From: Roseovarius sp.
Lineage (GTDB): Bacteria; Pseudomonadota; Alphaproteobacteria; Rhodobacterales; Rhodobacteraceae
Assembly (NCBI GenBank): GCA_027493545.1
Contig: JAOSKR010000003.1
Coordinates: 367,360 to 431,359, forward strand
Length of the DNA: 64,000 bases
Direction: 5' to 3'
Part shown: positions 22,032 to 30,768 of the stretch, in pieces
Position numbering within the stretch: the stretch's first letter is position 1
Layout: each line of letters starts with the position of its first letter
Position numbers and translations under genes: made by a program
The notes under the pieces: generated by a model
Seen by the model: only the letters and a program-made list of their open reading frames with translations
Databases searched by the model: none
Told to the model about the DNA's origin: nothing

Positions 22032-22214
22032 GAGAACTCCTTGCGACTCGGGCCACCGCTTATGGCGGGCCACGATGTGGGCTGGCAAGCGGGAATGTCA
22101 ATCGGAGGGGATGGGCCGGGCCATCGCAGGCGTTCGGGACGGGTTGCGGCGGATGTTGCGGCAGCGTCTGTCATACCTGCCCATGCCGGTTGTCCGGACG
22201 GGCGCGGCGCCGCT

Positions 22215-23420
22215 TCAGGCGCCGCGCGACAGCAGGCCGCCGGGGTGGCGGGTGATCCGGCCGTCGAGTTCCAGCTCGGTGAGCGCGGGCGCCACGGTTG
22301 CGGCCGGGGCGGCAAGGTCGCGGATGAGCTGATCCTCGGCCAGCGGCGAGGGGCCGAGACGGTCGAGGATGTCGCGATGCAGCAGCGCGGTTTCGCGCAG
22401 GCCGCGCCGGTCGGGTGGCGGTGAAACCGGCATGCCCGGCGGCGCCGGCGTGGTGGCGCGCGCGCCCTTGGGCTGCGCCGGGCGCGGCGGCGCCTCGGCG
22501 AGGGCGGGCCGAAGCGGCGCCGCCCTGCCGGCCGGCAACGCCTCGATCACGTCGCCGGCCGAGCGCACCAGCGTCGCGCCGTCGCGGATCAGCAGGTTGC
22601 AGCCCGCGGCGCGCGCGTCGAACGGGTGGCCCGGCACCGCCAGCACGTCGCGCCCCTGGTCGAGCGCGGCGCGCGCGGTGATGAGCGAGCCCGATTTCGC
22701 CGCCGCCTCGACCACCACCAGTGCCTGCGCCACCCCGCTGATGATCCGGTTGCGCGAGGGGAAGTGGCGCGCCTGCGGCACCAGCCCCATCGGCTGTTCC
22801 GAAAGGCGCAGGCCGCGGGCGAGGATGGCATCACCGAGCCCGGCGTTTTCGGCCGGGTAGACGATATCGACGCCACTGGCCAGCACCGCGACGGTGCCGG
22901 TGTCGCACGCCGCCACATGCGCGGCGGTGTCGATCCCGCGCGCCAGACCCGAGACCACGGCATAACCCGCCTCGCCCAGACCCCCGGCCAGTGCGCGCGC
23001 CATGCGCAGCCCCAGCGACGAGGCGTTGCGCGCCCCCACGAGCGCGATCATCGGCCGCGCGAGGATGGCGACATCGCCCATCGCCCAGAAAAGCGGTGGG
23101 GCGTCCGCGATTTCGGCCAGCGCCGGCGGGTAGGCGGGATCATTGATGCAGATCATCCGCGCCCCGGTGGCGCGCGCGGCGCGCAATTCGGCCTCGGCCG
23201 CCTCAACCGGGCAGGGGGTGTAGTCGCGCGCGCCCGCGGCGCGGGCAATCTCGGGCAGCGCCGCGAGCGCGCCCGCGGCGCTGCCGTGTTCGGCCATCAG
23301 CCGGTAGAAGGTCGAGGGACCGACCCGGCGCGAGCGCAAGAGGCGAAGCCACGATACCCGATCATCTTCCGTGGTGGGTGGGAGTGGGGGGTGAGTGGAA
23401 GGATGTGTATCCTCGGTCAT
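22215..23420 (-). CDS. dprA: DNA-processing protein DprA
   Basis: A protein of about 401 residues that loads RecA on incoming single-stranded DNA in transformation, and in Rhodobacteraceae is needed for gene-transfer-agent DNA uptake. The start MTEDTHPSTHP leads into a SAM-like N-terminal region (LRSRRVGPSTFYRLM). The Rossmann DprA core has GARNASSLGLRMA, GLARGIDTAAH, GVDIVYPAENAGL and FPSRNRIISG. The C-terminal winged-helix domain carries LAEDQLIRDLAAP. A candidate CtrA site lies 44 bp upstream at 23465-23480. Confidence 0.94.
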   Translation of the reverse strand: MTEDTHPSTHPPLPPTTEDDRVSWLRLLRSRRVGPSTFYRLMAEHGSAAGALAALPEIARAAGARDYTPCPVEAAEAELRAARATGARMICINDPAYPPALAEIADAPPLFWAMGDVAILARPMIALVGARNASSLGLRMARALAGGLGEAGYAVVSGLARGIDTAAHVAACDTGTVAVLASGVDIVYPAENAGLGDAILARGLRLSEQPMGLVPQARHFPSRNRIISGVAQALVVVEAAAKSGSLITARAALDQGRDVLAVPGHPFDARAAGCNLLIRDGATLVRSAGDVIEALPAGRAAPLRPALAEAPPRPAQPKGARATTPAPPGMPVSPPPDRRGLRETALLHRDILDRLGPSPLAEDQLIRDLAAPAATVAPALTELELDGRITRHPGGLLSRGA

Positions 23421-23464
23421 CGCGACTCCGCCATCTTGCGGAACCACTCCTAGCGCGCGCAGGG

Positions 23465-23480
23465 TTAACGCCCGGTAAAC
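23465..23480 (-). promoter_or_regulatory. Candidate CtrA-binding site upstream of dprA
   Basis: On the minus strand the sequence is TTTA-CCGGGCG-TTAAC. The CtrA consensus is TTAA-N7-TTAAC, so there is a single mismatch in the first half. The site lies 44 bp before the dprA start. CtrA control of dprA and gene transfer agent functions is known in Rhodobacter capsulatus; binding here is inferred. Confidence 0.5.
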
Positions 23481-23506
23481 CGGCTGATGAATTCTTCGCC
23501 CCGCGC

Positions 23507-24931
23507 TCAGCCTGCCGCCGAACCGCCGACCGTCAGTCCGCCGATCAGCACCGTGGGCTGGCCCACCCCCACCGGCACCCATTGCCCGGCCTTGCCGCAG
23601 GTGCCCATGCCGGGATCGAGCGCCATGTCGTTCGCCAGGCCGCGGATGCGCTGCAATGCCGTCGCCCCGTCACCGATGAGCGTGGCGCCCCGCACCGGCG
23701 CGCCGATCCGGCCATTCCTGACCCTGTAGGCTTCGGTGCAGGAAAAGACGAACTTGCCGCTGGTGATGTCGACCTGCCCGCCGCCGAATCCCACGGCGTA
23801 AAGCCCGTCCTTCAGCTCGGCCACCAGATCGCCCGGGGCGGCATCGCCGCCCAGCATCAGCGTGTTGGTCATCCGCGGCATCGGCATGTGGGCGTGGCTC
23901 TCGCGGCGGCCGTTGCCGGTGGCATCGACCCCCATCAGCCGGGCGTTCTGGCGGTCCTGCATCAGCCCGACGAGGATGCCATCCTCGATCAGCACGGTGC
24001 GCTGACCCGGCGTGCCCTCGTCATCGATGGTGAGCGAGCCGCGCCGGTCGGGCAGCGTGGCGTCATCGACCACGTTGACCCCGGGCGCGGCGATGCGTTG
24101 CCCCATCAGCCCGGCGAAGGCCGAACTGCCCTTGCGGTTGAAATCACCCTCGAGCCCGTGCCCGATCGCCTCGTGCAGCAGGATGCCGGGCCAGCCGGGG
24201 CCGAGCACGACATCCATCATCCCGGCAGGGGCGGGGTCGGCGCGCAGATTCACCAGCGCGATCCTGAGCGCCTCGCGTGCCTTCGCCTGCCAGTCGGCGG
24301 GGTCGAGCAGCCCGTCGAGCCCGACCCGGCCGCCGCCGCCCGCCTGACCCGATTCGCGGTGTCCGTCCTCTTCGACGATGACGCTGATATTGAGTCGCGC
24401 CATCGGCCGGGTGTCGGTGACCTCGTGCCCGTCGGGGCGCAGGATCACCACCTCCTGGAGGCCGGCGGCAAGGGTGGCGCTGACCTGCACCACGCGGCGA
24501 TCGAGCCCGCGGGCGAAGGCGTCGATTTCGCGCAGGGTGTCGAGCTTGACGGGAAACGCGGCGCCGGCGATCGGATCGGCATCGGTATAGAGCCGGGTAT
24601 TGGTGCGCGGCGGCGGCGGCGCCATCACCCCGCCGCCCGCGCCCACGGCGAGCCGCGCGGTCGCGACCGCGCGGCCGAGCGAGGCTTCGGATATCTCGGT
24701 GGAATGGGCGTATCCCGCGACCTCGCCGTCCACCGCGCGCAGCCCGAATCCCTGCGCGGCATCAAAGGAGGCCGTCTTGACCCGCCCGTCGTCGAATACC
24801 AGCGCCTCGGCCCGGCGGCGTTCGAGGAAAAGCTCGCCGTCCTCGGCCCCGGCGGTGGCCGCGCGCAGATGTTCGAGCGCCGCGTCGCGGTCAAGATCGG
24901 ACTCGAAGGGGCGAAAAGGCGCGTCGGTCAT
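23507..24931 (-). CDS. tldD: Metalloprotease TldD
   Basis: A 474-residue TldD/PmbA-family zinc protease that, with TldE, trims peptides and unfolded proteins in the cytoplasm. The zinc-binding motif is HEAIGHGLEGD (HExxxH), followed by the family stretch NRKGSSAFAGLMGQRIA and the C-terminal GMGTCGKAGQWVPVGVGQP. It starts MTDAPFRPFESDLD, divergently from ctaC. An FNR-type box lies 33 bp upstream. Confidence 0.95.
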   Translation of the reverse strand: MTDAPFRPFESDLDRDAALEHLRAATAGAEDGELFLERRRAEALVFDDGRVKTASFDAAQGFGLRAVDGEVAGYAHSTEISEASLGRAVATARLAVGAGGGVMAPPPPRTNTRLYTDADPIAGAAFPVKLDTLREIDAFARGLDRRVVQVSATLAAGLQEVVILRPDGHEVTDTRPMARLNISVIVEEDGHRESGQAGGGGRVGLDGLLDPADWQAKAREALRIALVNLRADPAPAGMMDVVLGPGWPGILLHEAIGHGLEGDFNRKGSSAFAGLMGQRIAAPGVNVVDDATLPDRRGSLTIDDEGTPGQRTVLIEDGILVGLMQDRQNARLMGVDATGNGRRESHAHMPMPRMTNTLMLGGDAAPGDLVAELKDGLYAVGFGGGQVDITSGKFVFSCTEAYRVRNGRIGAPVRGATLIGDGATALQRIRGLANDMALDPGMGTCGKAGQWVPVGVGQPTVLIGGLTVGGSAAG

Positions 24932-24963
24932 GGGTCGTCCTCGTCTCTGACGCGCAAGGAAAT

Positions 24964-24977
24964 TTGATCTATGTCAA
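24964..24977. promoter_or_regulatory. Candidate FnrL/FNR box between tldD and ctaC
   Basis: The sequence TTGATCTATGTCAA matches TTGAT-N4-ATCAA except for one base. It lies 33 bp before tldD and 157 bp before ctaC. FnrL is the oxygen-responsive regulator of respiratory genes in Rhodobacter, so control of the aa3 oxidase genes is plausible. Confidence 0.5.
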
Positions 24978-25133
24978 AAAAAGCGGGTCAAGACCCCTCG
25001 CTCTTCCTTGTCTGCGATGGCAGAATATGGTTTGAAACACTTGCATACCAAGGGGTGCCGGCAGCTTCGCGCCGATCATCCCCGCTCGAGCTAATACCGG
25101 CGGGAGACCGCCGCAACCGGAACAGGGTGCGAA

Positions 25134-25976
25134 ATGCGACGACTTACCAGCCTGATGGCCGCCACGGCCGCGATGACAGCCCTTCCCGCACTGGCCCGGG
25201 AGAGGGGTCAGACAATCGGCAAGCCGGTCGATGGCGCCATGGGGTTCCAGCCGGCCGCGACCGAGCTGGCGCGCGATCTGCAATGGCTCGACGGGATGAT
25301 CAACGTGATCATCTTTTCCATCGTCGCGCTGGTTTGCGCGCTGCTGCTGGTCTGCGTGCTGCGCTACAACCGCCGCGCCAATCCCGAACCCGCGCGCTTT
25401 TCCCACAATTCGCCGCTCGAGGTCGCGTGGACGGTGGTGCCGATCATCATCCTGATCTTCATCGGCGCGTTCTCGCTGCCGGTGCTGTTCAAGCAGCAGG
25501 AGATCCCCGAGGGCGACATCAACATCAAGGTCACCGGCTACCAGTGGTTCTGGGGCTACGAGTATACCGACCACGATTTCGGGTTCGAGAGCTTCCTGCT
25601 CGCGCGCGAGGATCTCGAGGAGTACGGCTATGCGCCCGACGAATACCTGCTGGCCACCGATACGCAGGTGGTGGTGCCGATCGGCAAGACCGTGGTGATG
25701 CAGGTCACCGGCGCCGACGTGATCCATTCCTGGACCATTCCGGCCTTCGGCGTGAAGCAGGACGCGGTACCGGGCCGGATCGCGCAGCTGTGGTTCGCCG
25801 CCGAGAAGGAGGGCACCTATTTCGGCCAGTGCTCGGAGCTTTGCGGCAAGGATCACGCCTACATGCCGATCACCGTAAAGGTGGTGAGCCGGGCGGAGTA
25901 CGAGAAGTGGCTCGACGGTGCGATCGAGGAATACGCCGGCACGCCACGCGAGGTGAAGGTCGCCGCGGCCAACTGA
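25134..25976 (+). CDS. ctaC: Cytochrome c oxidase subunit II
   Basis: A 280-residue subunit II of the aa3-type oxidase, taking electrons from cytochrome c via the CuA centre. A signal peptide covers about residues 1-22 (ALPALAR). Two membrane helices follow ([20 protein letters not shown] and [19 protein letters not shown]), with the cytochrome c docking motif YQWFWGYEY. The CuA ligands are in [16 protein letters not shown] and [14 protein letters not shown]. It heads the operon with ctaB, coxF, ctaG and ctaE. Subunit I is not in the window, as is common in this family. Confidence 0.96.
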   Translation: MRRLTSLMAATAAMTALPALARERGQTIGKPVDGAMGFQPAATELARDLQWLDGMINVIIFSIVALVCALLLVCVLRYNRRANPEPARFSHNSPLEVAWTVVPIIILIFIGAFSLPVLFKQQEIPEGDINIKVTGYQWFWGYEYTDHDFGFESFLLAREDLEEYGYAPDEYLLATDTQVVVPIGKTVVMQVTGADVIHSWTIPAFGVKQDAVPGRIAQLWFAAEKEGTYFGQCSELCGKDHAYMPITVKVVSRAEYEKWLDGAIEEYAGTPREVKVAAAN

Positions 25977-26063
25977 CCGGGCGCGGTTCCGAGGCGGTAT
26001 CGAAGACGCGAAAGCCGGGGCCGGGCAGGGGCCGCTCGATTCGCGACAGGGGGAGACGGAGAC

Positions 26064-27006
26064 ATGAGTGACGCAGGGCTTCGCAGCGCCACCGCCGGTA
26101 CCGGCGAGGCCGGATTCGCCGACTTCTTCGCCCTGCTCAAGCCGCGGGTGATGACGCTGGTGGTGTTCACCGCCTTCGTCGGCCTTTACGCTGCCCCGGC
26201 TTCGGTGCATCCGCTGGTGGGGCTCGGCCGCGATCCTCTTCATCGCCGTGGGCGGGGGCGCGTCGGGCGCGCTCAACATGTGGTGGGATGCCGATATCGA
26301 CCGGGTGATGCGGCGCACCCAGAGCCGACCGATTCCCGCCGGGCGCATCACCGAGGCCGAGGCATTCGGCTTCGGCATGGCGCTCGCGGGGTTCGCGGTG
26401 ATCCTGCTGTGGCTGGCCACCAACGCGCTTGCCGCCGCGCTGTTGGCCTTCACCATCTTTTTCTATGTCGTCGTCTATTCGATGTGGCTCAAGCGCTGGA
26501 CACCGCAGAACATCGTCATCGGCGGCGCCGCCGGGGCGTTTCCGCCGATGATCGGCTGGGCCGCGGCGACCGGCGGCATCGGCATCGAGGCGGTGCTGAT
26601 GTTCGCGCTCATCTTCATGTGGACGCCGCCGCATTTCTGGGCGCTCGCGCTGTTCATGAAGACTGACTATCACGACGCCGGCGTGCCGATGCTGACCGTC
26701 ACCCATGGCCGCAAGGTGACGCGCGCGCATATCCTCGTCTATACCGTTCTGCTGGCCGGGCTGGCGCTGGGGCGGGCTTTACCGCGCTGGGCGGGCCGGT
26801 CTACCTGGCCGTGGCGGTGGTTCTCAACGTGCTTTTCCTCCGTGGCGCCTGGGCGATCTGGCGGCGCGACGAGGCCCGGGCAGAGGCGGATGGCTACCGC
26901 GTCGAGAAGCGGTTCTTCCGCGATCTCGCTCTTCTATCTTTTCGGCCATTTCGGGGCCATCGCGCTCGATACCGCGACGGCGCCGCTCTGGGTCGGGGTG
27001 TGGTGA
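26064..27006 (+). CDS. ctaB: Protoheme IX farnesyltransferase (three frameshifts)
   Basis: Heme O synthase, adding a farnesyl group to heme B for the aa3 oxidase. The N-end is [12 protein letters not shown], with [20 protein letters not shown]. The prenyl-diphosphate motif [20 protein letters not shown] and the second motif [17 protein letters not shown] are intact. Three single-base breaks occur: an extra G near 26224-26228, a missing G in 26769-26772 and an extra G near 26920-26923. With these corrected the protein is about 313 residues and ends APLWVGVW at the TGA at 27004-27006. Three compensating errors in a required gene argue for sequence error. Confidence 0.92.
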
Positions 27007-27167
27007 TGGCGCTGTCGAGGCAACACGAGCTGCACAAGCGGCGGTTTTCCCGCAACCTCGGGCTGGGGCTGGTGCTGGGGGTGCTGGTGGTGCTCTTCTT
27101 CGGGCTGACCTTGGTCAAGGTGACAAACGGCAACGCCGAATTGCCGCCGGCCGGAGAGGTGCGCTGA
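27006..27167 (+). CDS. coxF: Small membrane protein CoxF-like
   Basis: A 53-residue protein, [20 protein letters not shown]..., with one membrane helix ([21 protein letters not shown]). Its ATG overlaps the ctaB stop, and its own TGA overlaps the ATG of ctaG. Small single-helix proteins sit at this place in Paracoccus and Rhodobacter oxidase operons and are named CoxF. The function is not established; it is assumed to assist oxidase assembly. Confidence 0.8.
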   Translation: MALSRQHELHKRRFSRNLGLGLVLGVLVVLFFGLTLVKVTNGNAELPPAGEVR

Positions 27168-27748
27168 TGGCGATGAACAGCAATACCCGTACCCTGGTGG
27201 GGCTGGTCGGCGTGATCTTTTTCATGGGCGCGATGGCCTGGGCATCGATTCCGCTTTACAACTGGTTCTGCCGCGTGACCGGCTATGGCGGCACCCCCGG
27301 AACCGAGACCGCGGCCCCCGGCGAAATCCTCGATCAGACCATCAAGGTGCGCTTCGACGCCTCCAGGGATCGCGGGTTCCCCCGGGAATTCCGCCCGCTC
27401 GTGCGCGAGATGGAACTGCGCATCGGCGAGACCGGGCTCGCGTTCTACGAGGCCTACAACCCCACCGACCGTCCCGTCGCGGGCCAGGCCGCCTATAACG
27501 TCACACCGTTCGATGCGGGCGGCTTCTTCAACAAGATCGACTGTTTCTGCTTTACCGAGCAGGTTCTTCAGCCCGGCGAGCGGGTCGAGATGCCGGTGAC
27601 CTTCTACGTCGATCCCGGCATCATCAGCGACCGCGACGCGAAATTCGTGCACACGATCACGCTCTCCTATACCTTTTACGAAATCGACCTGCCCCGGGAA
27701 CAGGCCGCGCTGACGGCCGAGGGCGAAACCGGCTCAACATCAAACTGA
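27167..27748 (+). CDS. ctaG: Cytochrome c oxidase assembly protein CtaG/Cox11
   Basis: A 193-residue copper chaperone delivering CuB to subunit I. An N-terminal membrane anchor ([20 protein letters not shown]) precedes the soluble Cox11 domain. The copper-binding CFCF motif is in [12 protein letters not shown], with the family stretch [10 protein letters not shown] downstream. The start overlaps the coxF stop, indicating coupled translation. Confidence 0.95.
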   Translation: MAMNSNTRTLVGLVGVIFFMGAMAWASIPLYNWFCRVTGYGGTPGTETAAPGEILDQTIKVRFDASRDRGFPREFRPLVREMELRIGETGLAFYEAYNPTDRPVAGQAAYNVTPFDAGGFFNKIDCFCFTEQVLQPGERVEMPVTFYVDPGIISDRDAKFVHTITLSYTFYEIDLPREQAALTAEGETGSTSN

Positions 27749-27774
27749 CAAATGCTCTGGCGAGGGATACGGCT

Positions 27775-28575
27775 ATGGCACACGAAAAGAACCACGACTA
27801 TCACATCCTGACCCCCTCGGCATGGCCGTTCATGGGGGCGGTCTCGGCATTCGTGATGCTCTTTGGCGCGGTGCTCTATTTCCACGATTCCGGGCCGTGG
27901 ATGATGCTGATCGGGATGCTCGGCGTGGCGTATGTCATGTTCGGCTGGTGGGGCGACACCATCCGCGAGAACCAGGAGGGCGATCACACCCCGGTGGTGC
28001 GGATCGGGCTGCGCTACGGCTTCATCCTCTTCATCATGTCCGAAGTGATGTTCTTTTCGGCGTGGTTCTGGAACTTCTTCAAGCACGCGATGTACCCGAT
28101 GGGCCCGGACAGCCCGCTGGTCGACGGGCAGTGGCCGCCCGCGGGCATCGAGACCTTCGATCCCCGGCACCTGCCGCTGATCAACACGTTGCTGCTGCTC
28201 AGCTCGGGCGCCGCGGCGACCTGGGCGCATCACGCGCTGGTGCACGAGAACAACCGGCAGGACATGAAGTGGGGGCTGAGCCTTGCGATTGTACTGGGCG
28301 CGCTCTTTACCGTCTTTCAGGTCTATGAATACAGCCACGCGGCCTTTGGCTTTGCCGGCAACATCTACGGCGCGAGCTTCTTCATGGCGACGGGCTTTCA
28401 CGGCTTCCATGTGATCATCGGCACGATCTTCCTCTTCGTGTGCCTGATGCGGGTGCTCCGGGGCCATTTCACGCCCGAGAACCACATCGGCTTCGAGGCC
28501 GCGGCATGGTACTGGCACTTCGTCGATGTGGTCTGGCTCTTCCTCTTTGGCGTGATTTATATCTGGGGCAGCTGA
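27775..28575 (+). CDS. ctaE: Cytochrome c oxidase subunit III
   Basis: A 266-residue seven-helix subunit of the aa3 oxidase. It starts [19 protein letters not shown]. Family motifs include [33 protein letters not shown] and [19 protein letters not shown], and it ends [20 protein letters not shown]. It follows ctaG by 26 bp. Confidence 0.96.
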   Translation: MAHEKNHDYHILTPSAWPFMGAVSAFVMLFGAVLYFHDSGPWMMLIGMLGVAYVMFGWWGDTIRENQEGDHTPVVRIGLRYGFILFIMSEVMFFSAWFWNFFKHAMYPMGPDSPLVDGQWPPAGIETFDPRHLPLINTLLLLSSGAAATWAHHALVHENNRQDMKWGLSLAIVLGALFTVFQVYEYSHAAFGFAGNIYGASFFMATGFHGFHVIIGTIFLFVCLMRVLRGHFTPENHIGFEAAAWYWHFVDVVWLFLFGVIYIWGS

Positions 28576-28599
28576 GCGCCGGCGGCGCGCGCGTCCTTC

Positions 28600-28632
28600 G
28601 CCTTCGGCGAGGGTATTCGCGACCAGGACGAA
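28600..28632 (+). repeat. Diverged intergenic repeat, copy 3 (ctaE-surf1)
   Basis: The segment GCCTTCGGCGAGGGTATTCG... resembles the element at 2086 and 19454 in its GCCT-CGGCG-GTATT skeleton and GACGAA end, but differs at several bases. It lies 25 bp after ctaE. I regard it as a variant of the same family. Confidence 0.5.
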
Positions 28633-28636
28633 ACCG

Positions 28637-28675
28637 GATGCGGGGAGGGGCTGCCTCCCCGCATCTTCGCATTTT
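28637..28675 (+). terminator. Hairpin between ctaE and surf1, possible attenuator
   Basis: A perfect 12-bp stem GATGCGGGGAGG / CCTCCCCGCATC with a 5-base loop is followed, after 5 bases, by four T residues. The T run is short, so termination may be partial. It would set lower expression for surf1 and the genes behind it. Confidence 0.55.
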
Positions 28676-28696
28676 GACCGATGGACAGTCTGACAC

Positions 28697-29380
28697 ATGA
28701 ACCTGCGGTGGATCCCGGCCCTGATCTTTGGCTTCCTCGGTGTGGCGGTCCTGGCCGGGCTGGGGGTGTGGCAGATCGAGCGGCTGGCTTGGAAAGACGC
28801 CGTCATCGCCCGTATCGAGACACGCATCGCGGCCGAACCAGGGCCCCTGCCCGCCGCCCCCGAAGCCGGGCGCGACCGCTACCGGCCGGTGCGGATCGAG
28901 GGGCGCTTCGGCGAGGGCGCGCTGCGGGTGCTGGTCAGCCGCAAGCTCTTTGGCGCGGGGTACCGTCTGATCTCGCCGTTTGATGCCGGTGGCCGGATCG
29001 TGCTGGTCGATCGCGGCTTCGTGCCCGTCGCCGATCCGGTGCCGCCGCCGCCCGCGGGCGAGGTCACGATTTCGGGCAACCTGCACTGGCCCGACGATCG
29101 CAACTCCGCCACGCCTGAAAACGATGTCGGGGGCAATATCTGGTACGCGCGCGACATCCCCGATATGGCAGGCGCGCTCGGGACCGAGCCGGTGCTGGTG
29201 ATCGTGCGGCAGATGTCGCCGTCCGAGCAGGGTGTGACGCCGCTGCCGGTGGACACCGCCGCGATTCCGAACGATCACCTTGAATATGCGATCACCTGGT
29301 TCGCGCTGGCCGCGGTCTGGGCGGCGATGACCGGCTACTTCATCTGGCGCGGGCGGACCCCGCGGAAAGGAACGGGGTAA
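28697..29380 (+). CDS. SURF1 family cytochrome oxidase biogenesis protein
   Basis: A 227-residue membrane protein involved in heme A insertion into the aa3 oxidase. It has two membrane helices: the N-terminal IFGFLGVAVLAGLGVWQIERL, including the family GVWQIERLAWK motif, and a C-terminal one (YAITWFALAAVWAAMTGYF). The region between is periplasmic, with VLVDRGFVP and YRPVRIEGRF. Its TAA overlaps the thrC ATG as TAATG. Confidence 0.92.
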   Translation: MNLRWIPALIFGFLGVAVLAGLGVWQIERLAWKDAVIARIETRIAAEPGPLPAAPEAGRDRYRPVRIEGRFGEGALRVLVSRKLFGAGYRLISPFDAGGRIVLVDRGFVPVADPVPPPPAGEVTISGNLHWPDDRNSATPENDVGGNIWYARDIPDMAGALGTEPVLVIVRQMSPSEQGVTPLPVDTAAIPNDHLEYAITWFALAAVWAAMTGYFIWRGRTPRKGTG

Positions 29381-30768
29381 TGAGATACATCTCGACGCGG
29401 GGGCGCGCGCCGGTGCTCGATTTCGAGGAGGCGATGCTGACCGGGCTGGCGCGCGACGGCGGGCTCTACCTGCCGGAAACCATCCCGCAGATGACCCCGG
29501 CCGAGATCGCCGCGCTGGAGGGGCAGAGCTACGAGGAAGTCGCGTTCCGGGTGATGCGGCCCTTTCTTGGCGACACCTTTGCCGAGGACGAGTTCCGCGC
29601 CATCCTCGCGCGGGCCTACGAGGGCTTTGCCCACACGGCCCGCGCGCCGCTGGTGCAGCTGGCGCCGGGGCATTTCCTGCTCGAGCTCTTTCACGGCCGG
29701 ACGCTGGCGTTCAAGGACTTCGCGATGCAGCTCATTGGCCAGCTTTTCGAGGCGTCGCTCAGGCGCTCGGGGCGGCGCGTCTGCATCATTGGCGCGACCA
29801 GCGGCGACACCGGCAGCGCCGCGATCGAGGCGTTCCGGGGGCTCGACGCGGTCGACGTCTTCATTCTCTACCCCCACGGTCGGGTCTCGGAGGTGCAGCG
29901 CCGGCAGATGACCACGCCCACCGAGTCCAACGTGCACGCGCTGGCGATCGACGGACATTTCGACGACGCCCAGGCGCGGGTGAAGGACATGTTCAACGAC
30001 TTTGCCTTCCGCGACGCGGTGGGCCTCGCCGGGGTCAACTCGATCAACTGGGCGCGGGTGCTGGCGCAGGTGGTCTATTACTTCACCTCCGCAGTCTCGC
30101 TCGGTGCGCCACACCGAAGCATCAGTTTCACCGTTCCGACCGGCAATTTCGGGGATATCTTCGCCGGTTACATCGCAAAACGGATGGGCCTGCCGATCGA
30201 CCGGCTGATCGTCGCCACCAACCGCAACGACATCCTGCACCGCTGCCTGAGCGGCGGTGCCTACCGGCCGTCCGGGGTAGAGCCCACCATCAGCCCGTCG
30301 ATGGACATCGAGGTCAGCTCGAATTTCGAGCGCGCACTCTATTACGCCTACGGTCAGGACGGGCGCGCGGTGGCGCAGCTGATGGACGACTTGGCGGCGG
30401 GCGGCTTCACCCTCAGCCAGGGCGCGCGCGAGGCGCTGGCCGAGAGCTTCGACAGCGGCCGCGCGTCAGAAGACGAAACAAGCGCCACCATCGCCCGCAT
30501 CCGCGAGACCACCGCCCGGCTGATCTGTCCGCACACCGCGGTCGGCGTCAAGGTGGCGGGCGAACACCTCGTTCCGGGCACGCCGATGATCACGCTGGCC
30601 ACGGCGCACGCGGCCAAGTTCCCCGACGCGGTCGAGGCGGCCACCGGCACGCGCCCGCCCTTGCCTTTGCACATGGCCGACCTGTATGAGCGTCCGGAAC
30701 GGGTGACACGGGTCGCGAACGACCTCGCTGCCATTGAGGACATCATCAGGGACCGGACCGGGAATTGA
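29380..30768 (+). CDS. thrC: Threonine synthase
   Basis: A 462-residue PLP enzyme converting O-phosphohomoserine to threonine. It begins MRYISTRGRAPVLDFEEAML, and the PLP lysine is K112 in ELFHGRTLAFKDFAMQL. Other family motifs are GATSGDTGSAAIEAFRGL and SFTVPTGNFGDIFAGY. It is translationally coupled to surf1 (TAATG) and its stop overlaps the start of the M16 peptidase gene. Confidence 0.95.
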   Translation: MRYISTRGRAPVLDFEEAMLTGLARDGGLYLPETIPQMTPAEIAALEGQSYEEVAFRVMRPFLGDTFAEDEFRAILARAYEGFAHTARAPLVQLAPGHFLLELFHGRTLAFKDFAMQLIGQLFEASLRRSGRRVCIIGATSGDTGSAAIEAFRGLDAVDVFILYPHGRVSEVQRRQMTTPTESNVHALAIDGHFDDAQARVKDMFNDFAFRDAVGLAGVNSINWARVLAQVVYYFTSAVSLGAPHRSISFTVPTGNFGDIFAGYIAKRMGLPIDRLIVATNRNDILHRCLSGGAYRPSGVEPTISPSMDIEVSSNFERALYYAYGQDGRAVAQLMDDLAAGGFTLSQGAREALAESFDSGRASEDETSATIARIRETTARLICPHTAVGVKVAGEHLVPGTPMITLATAHAAKFPDAVEAATGTRPPLPLHMADLYERPERVTRVANDLAAIEDIIRDRTGN

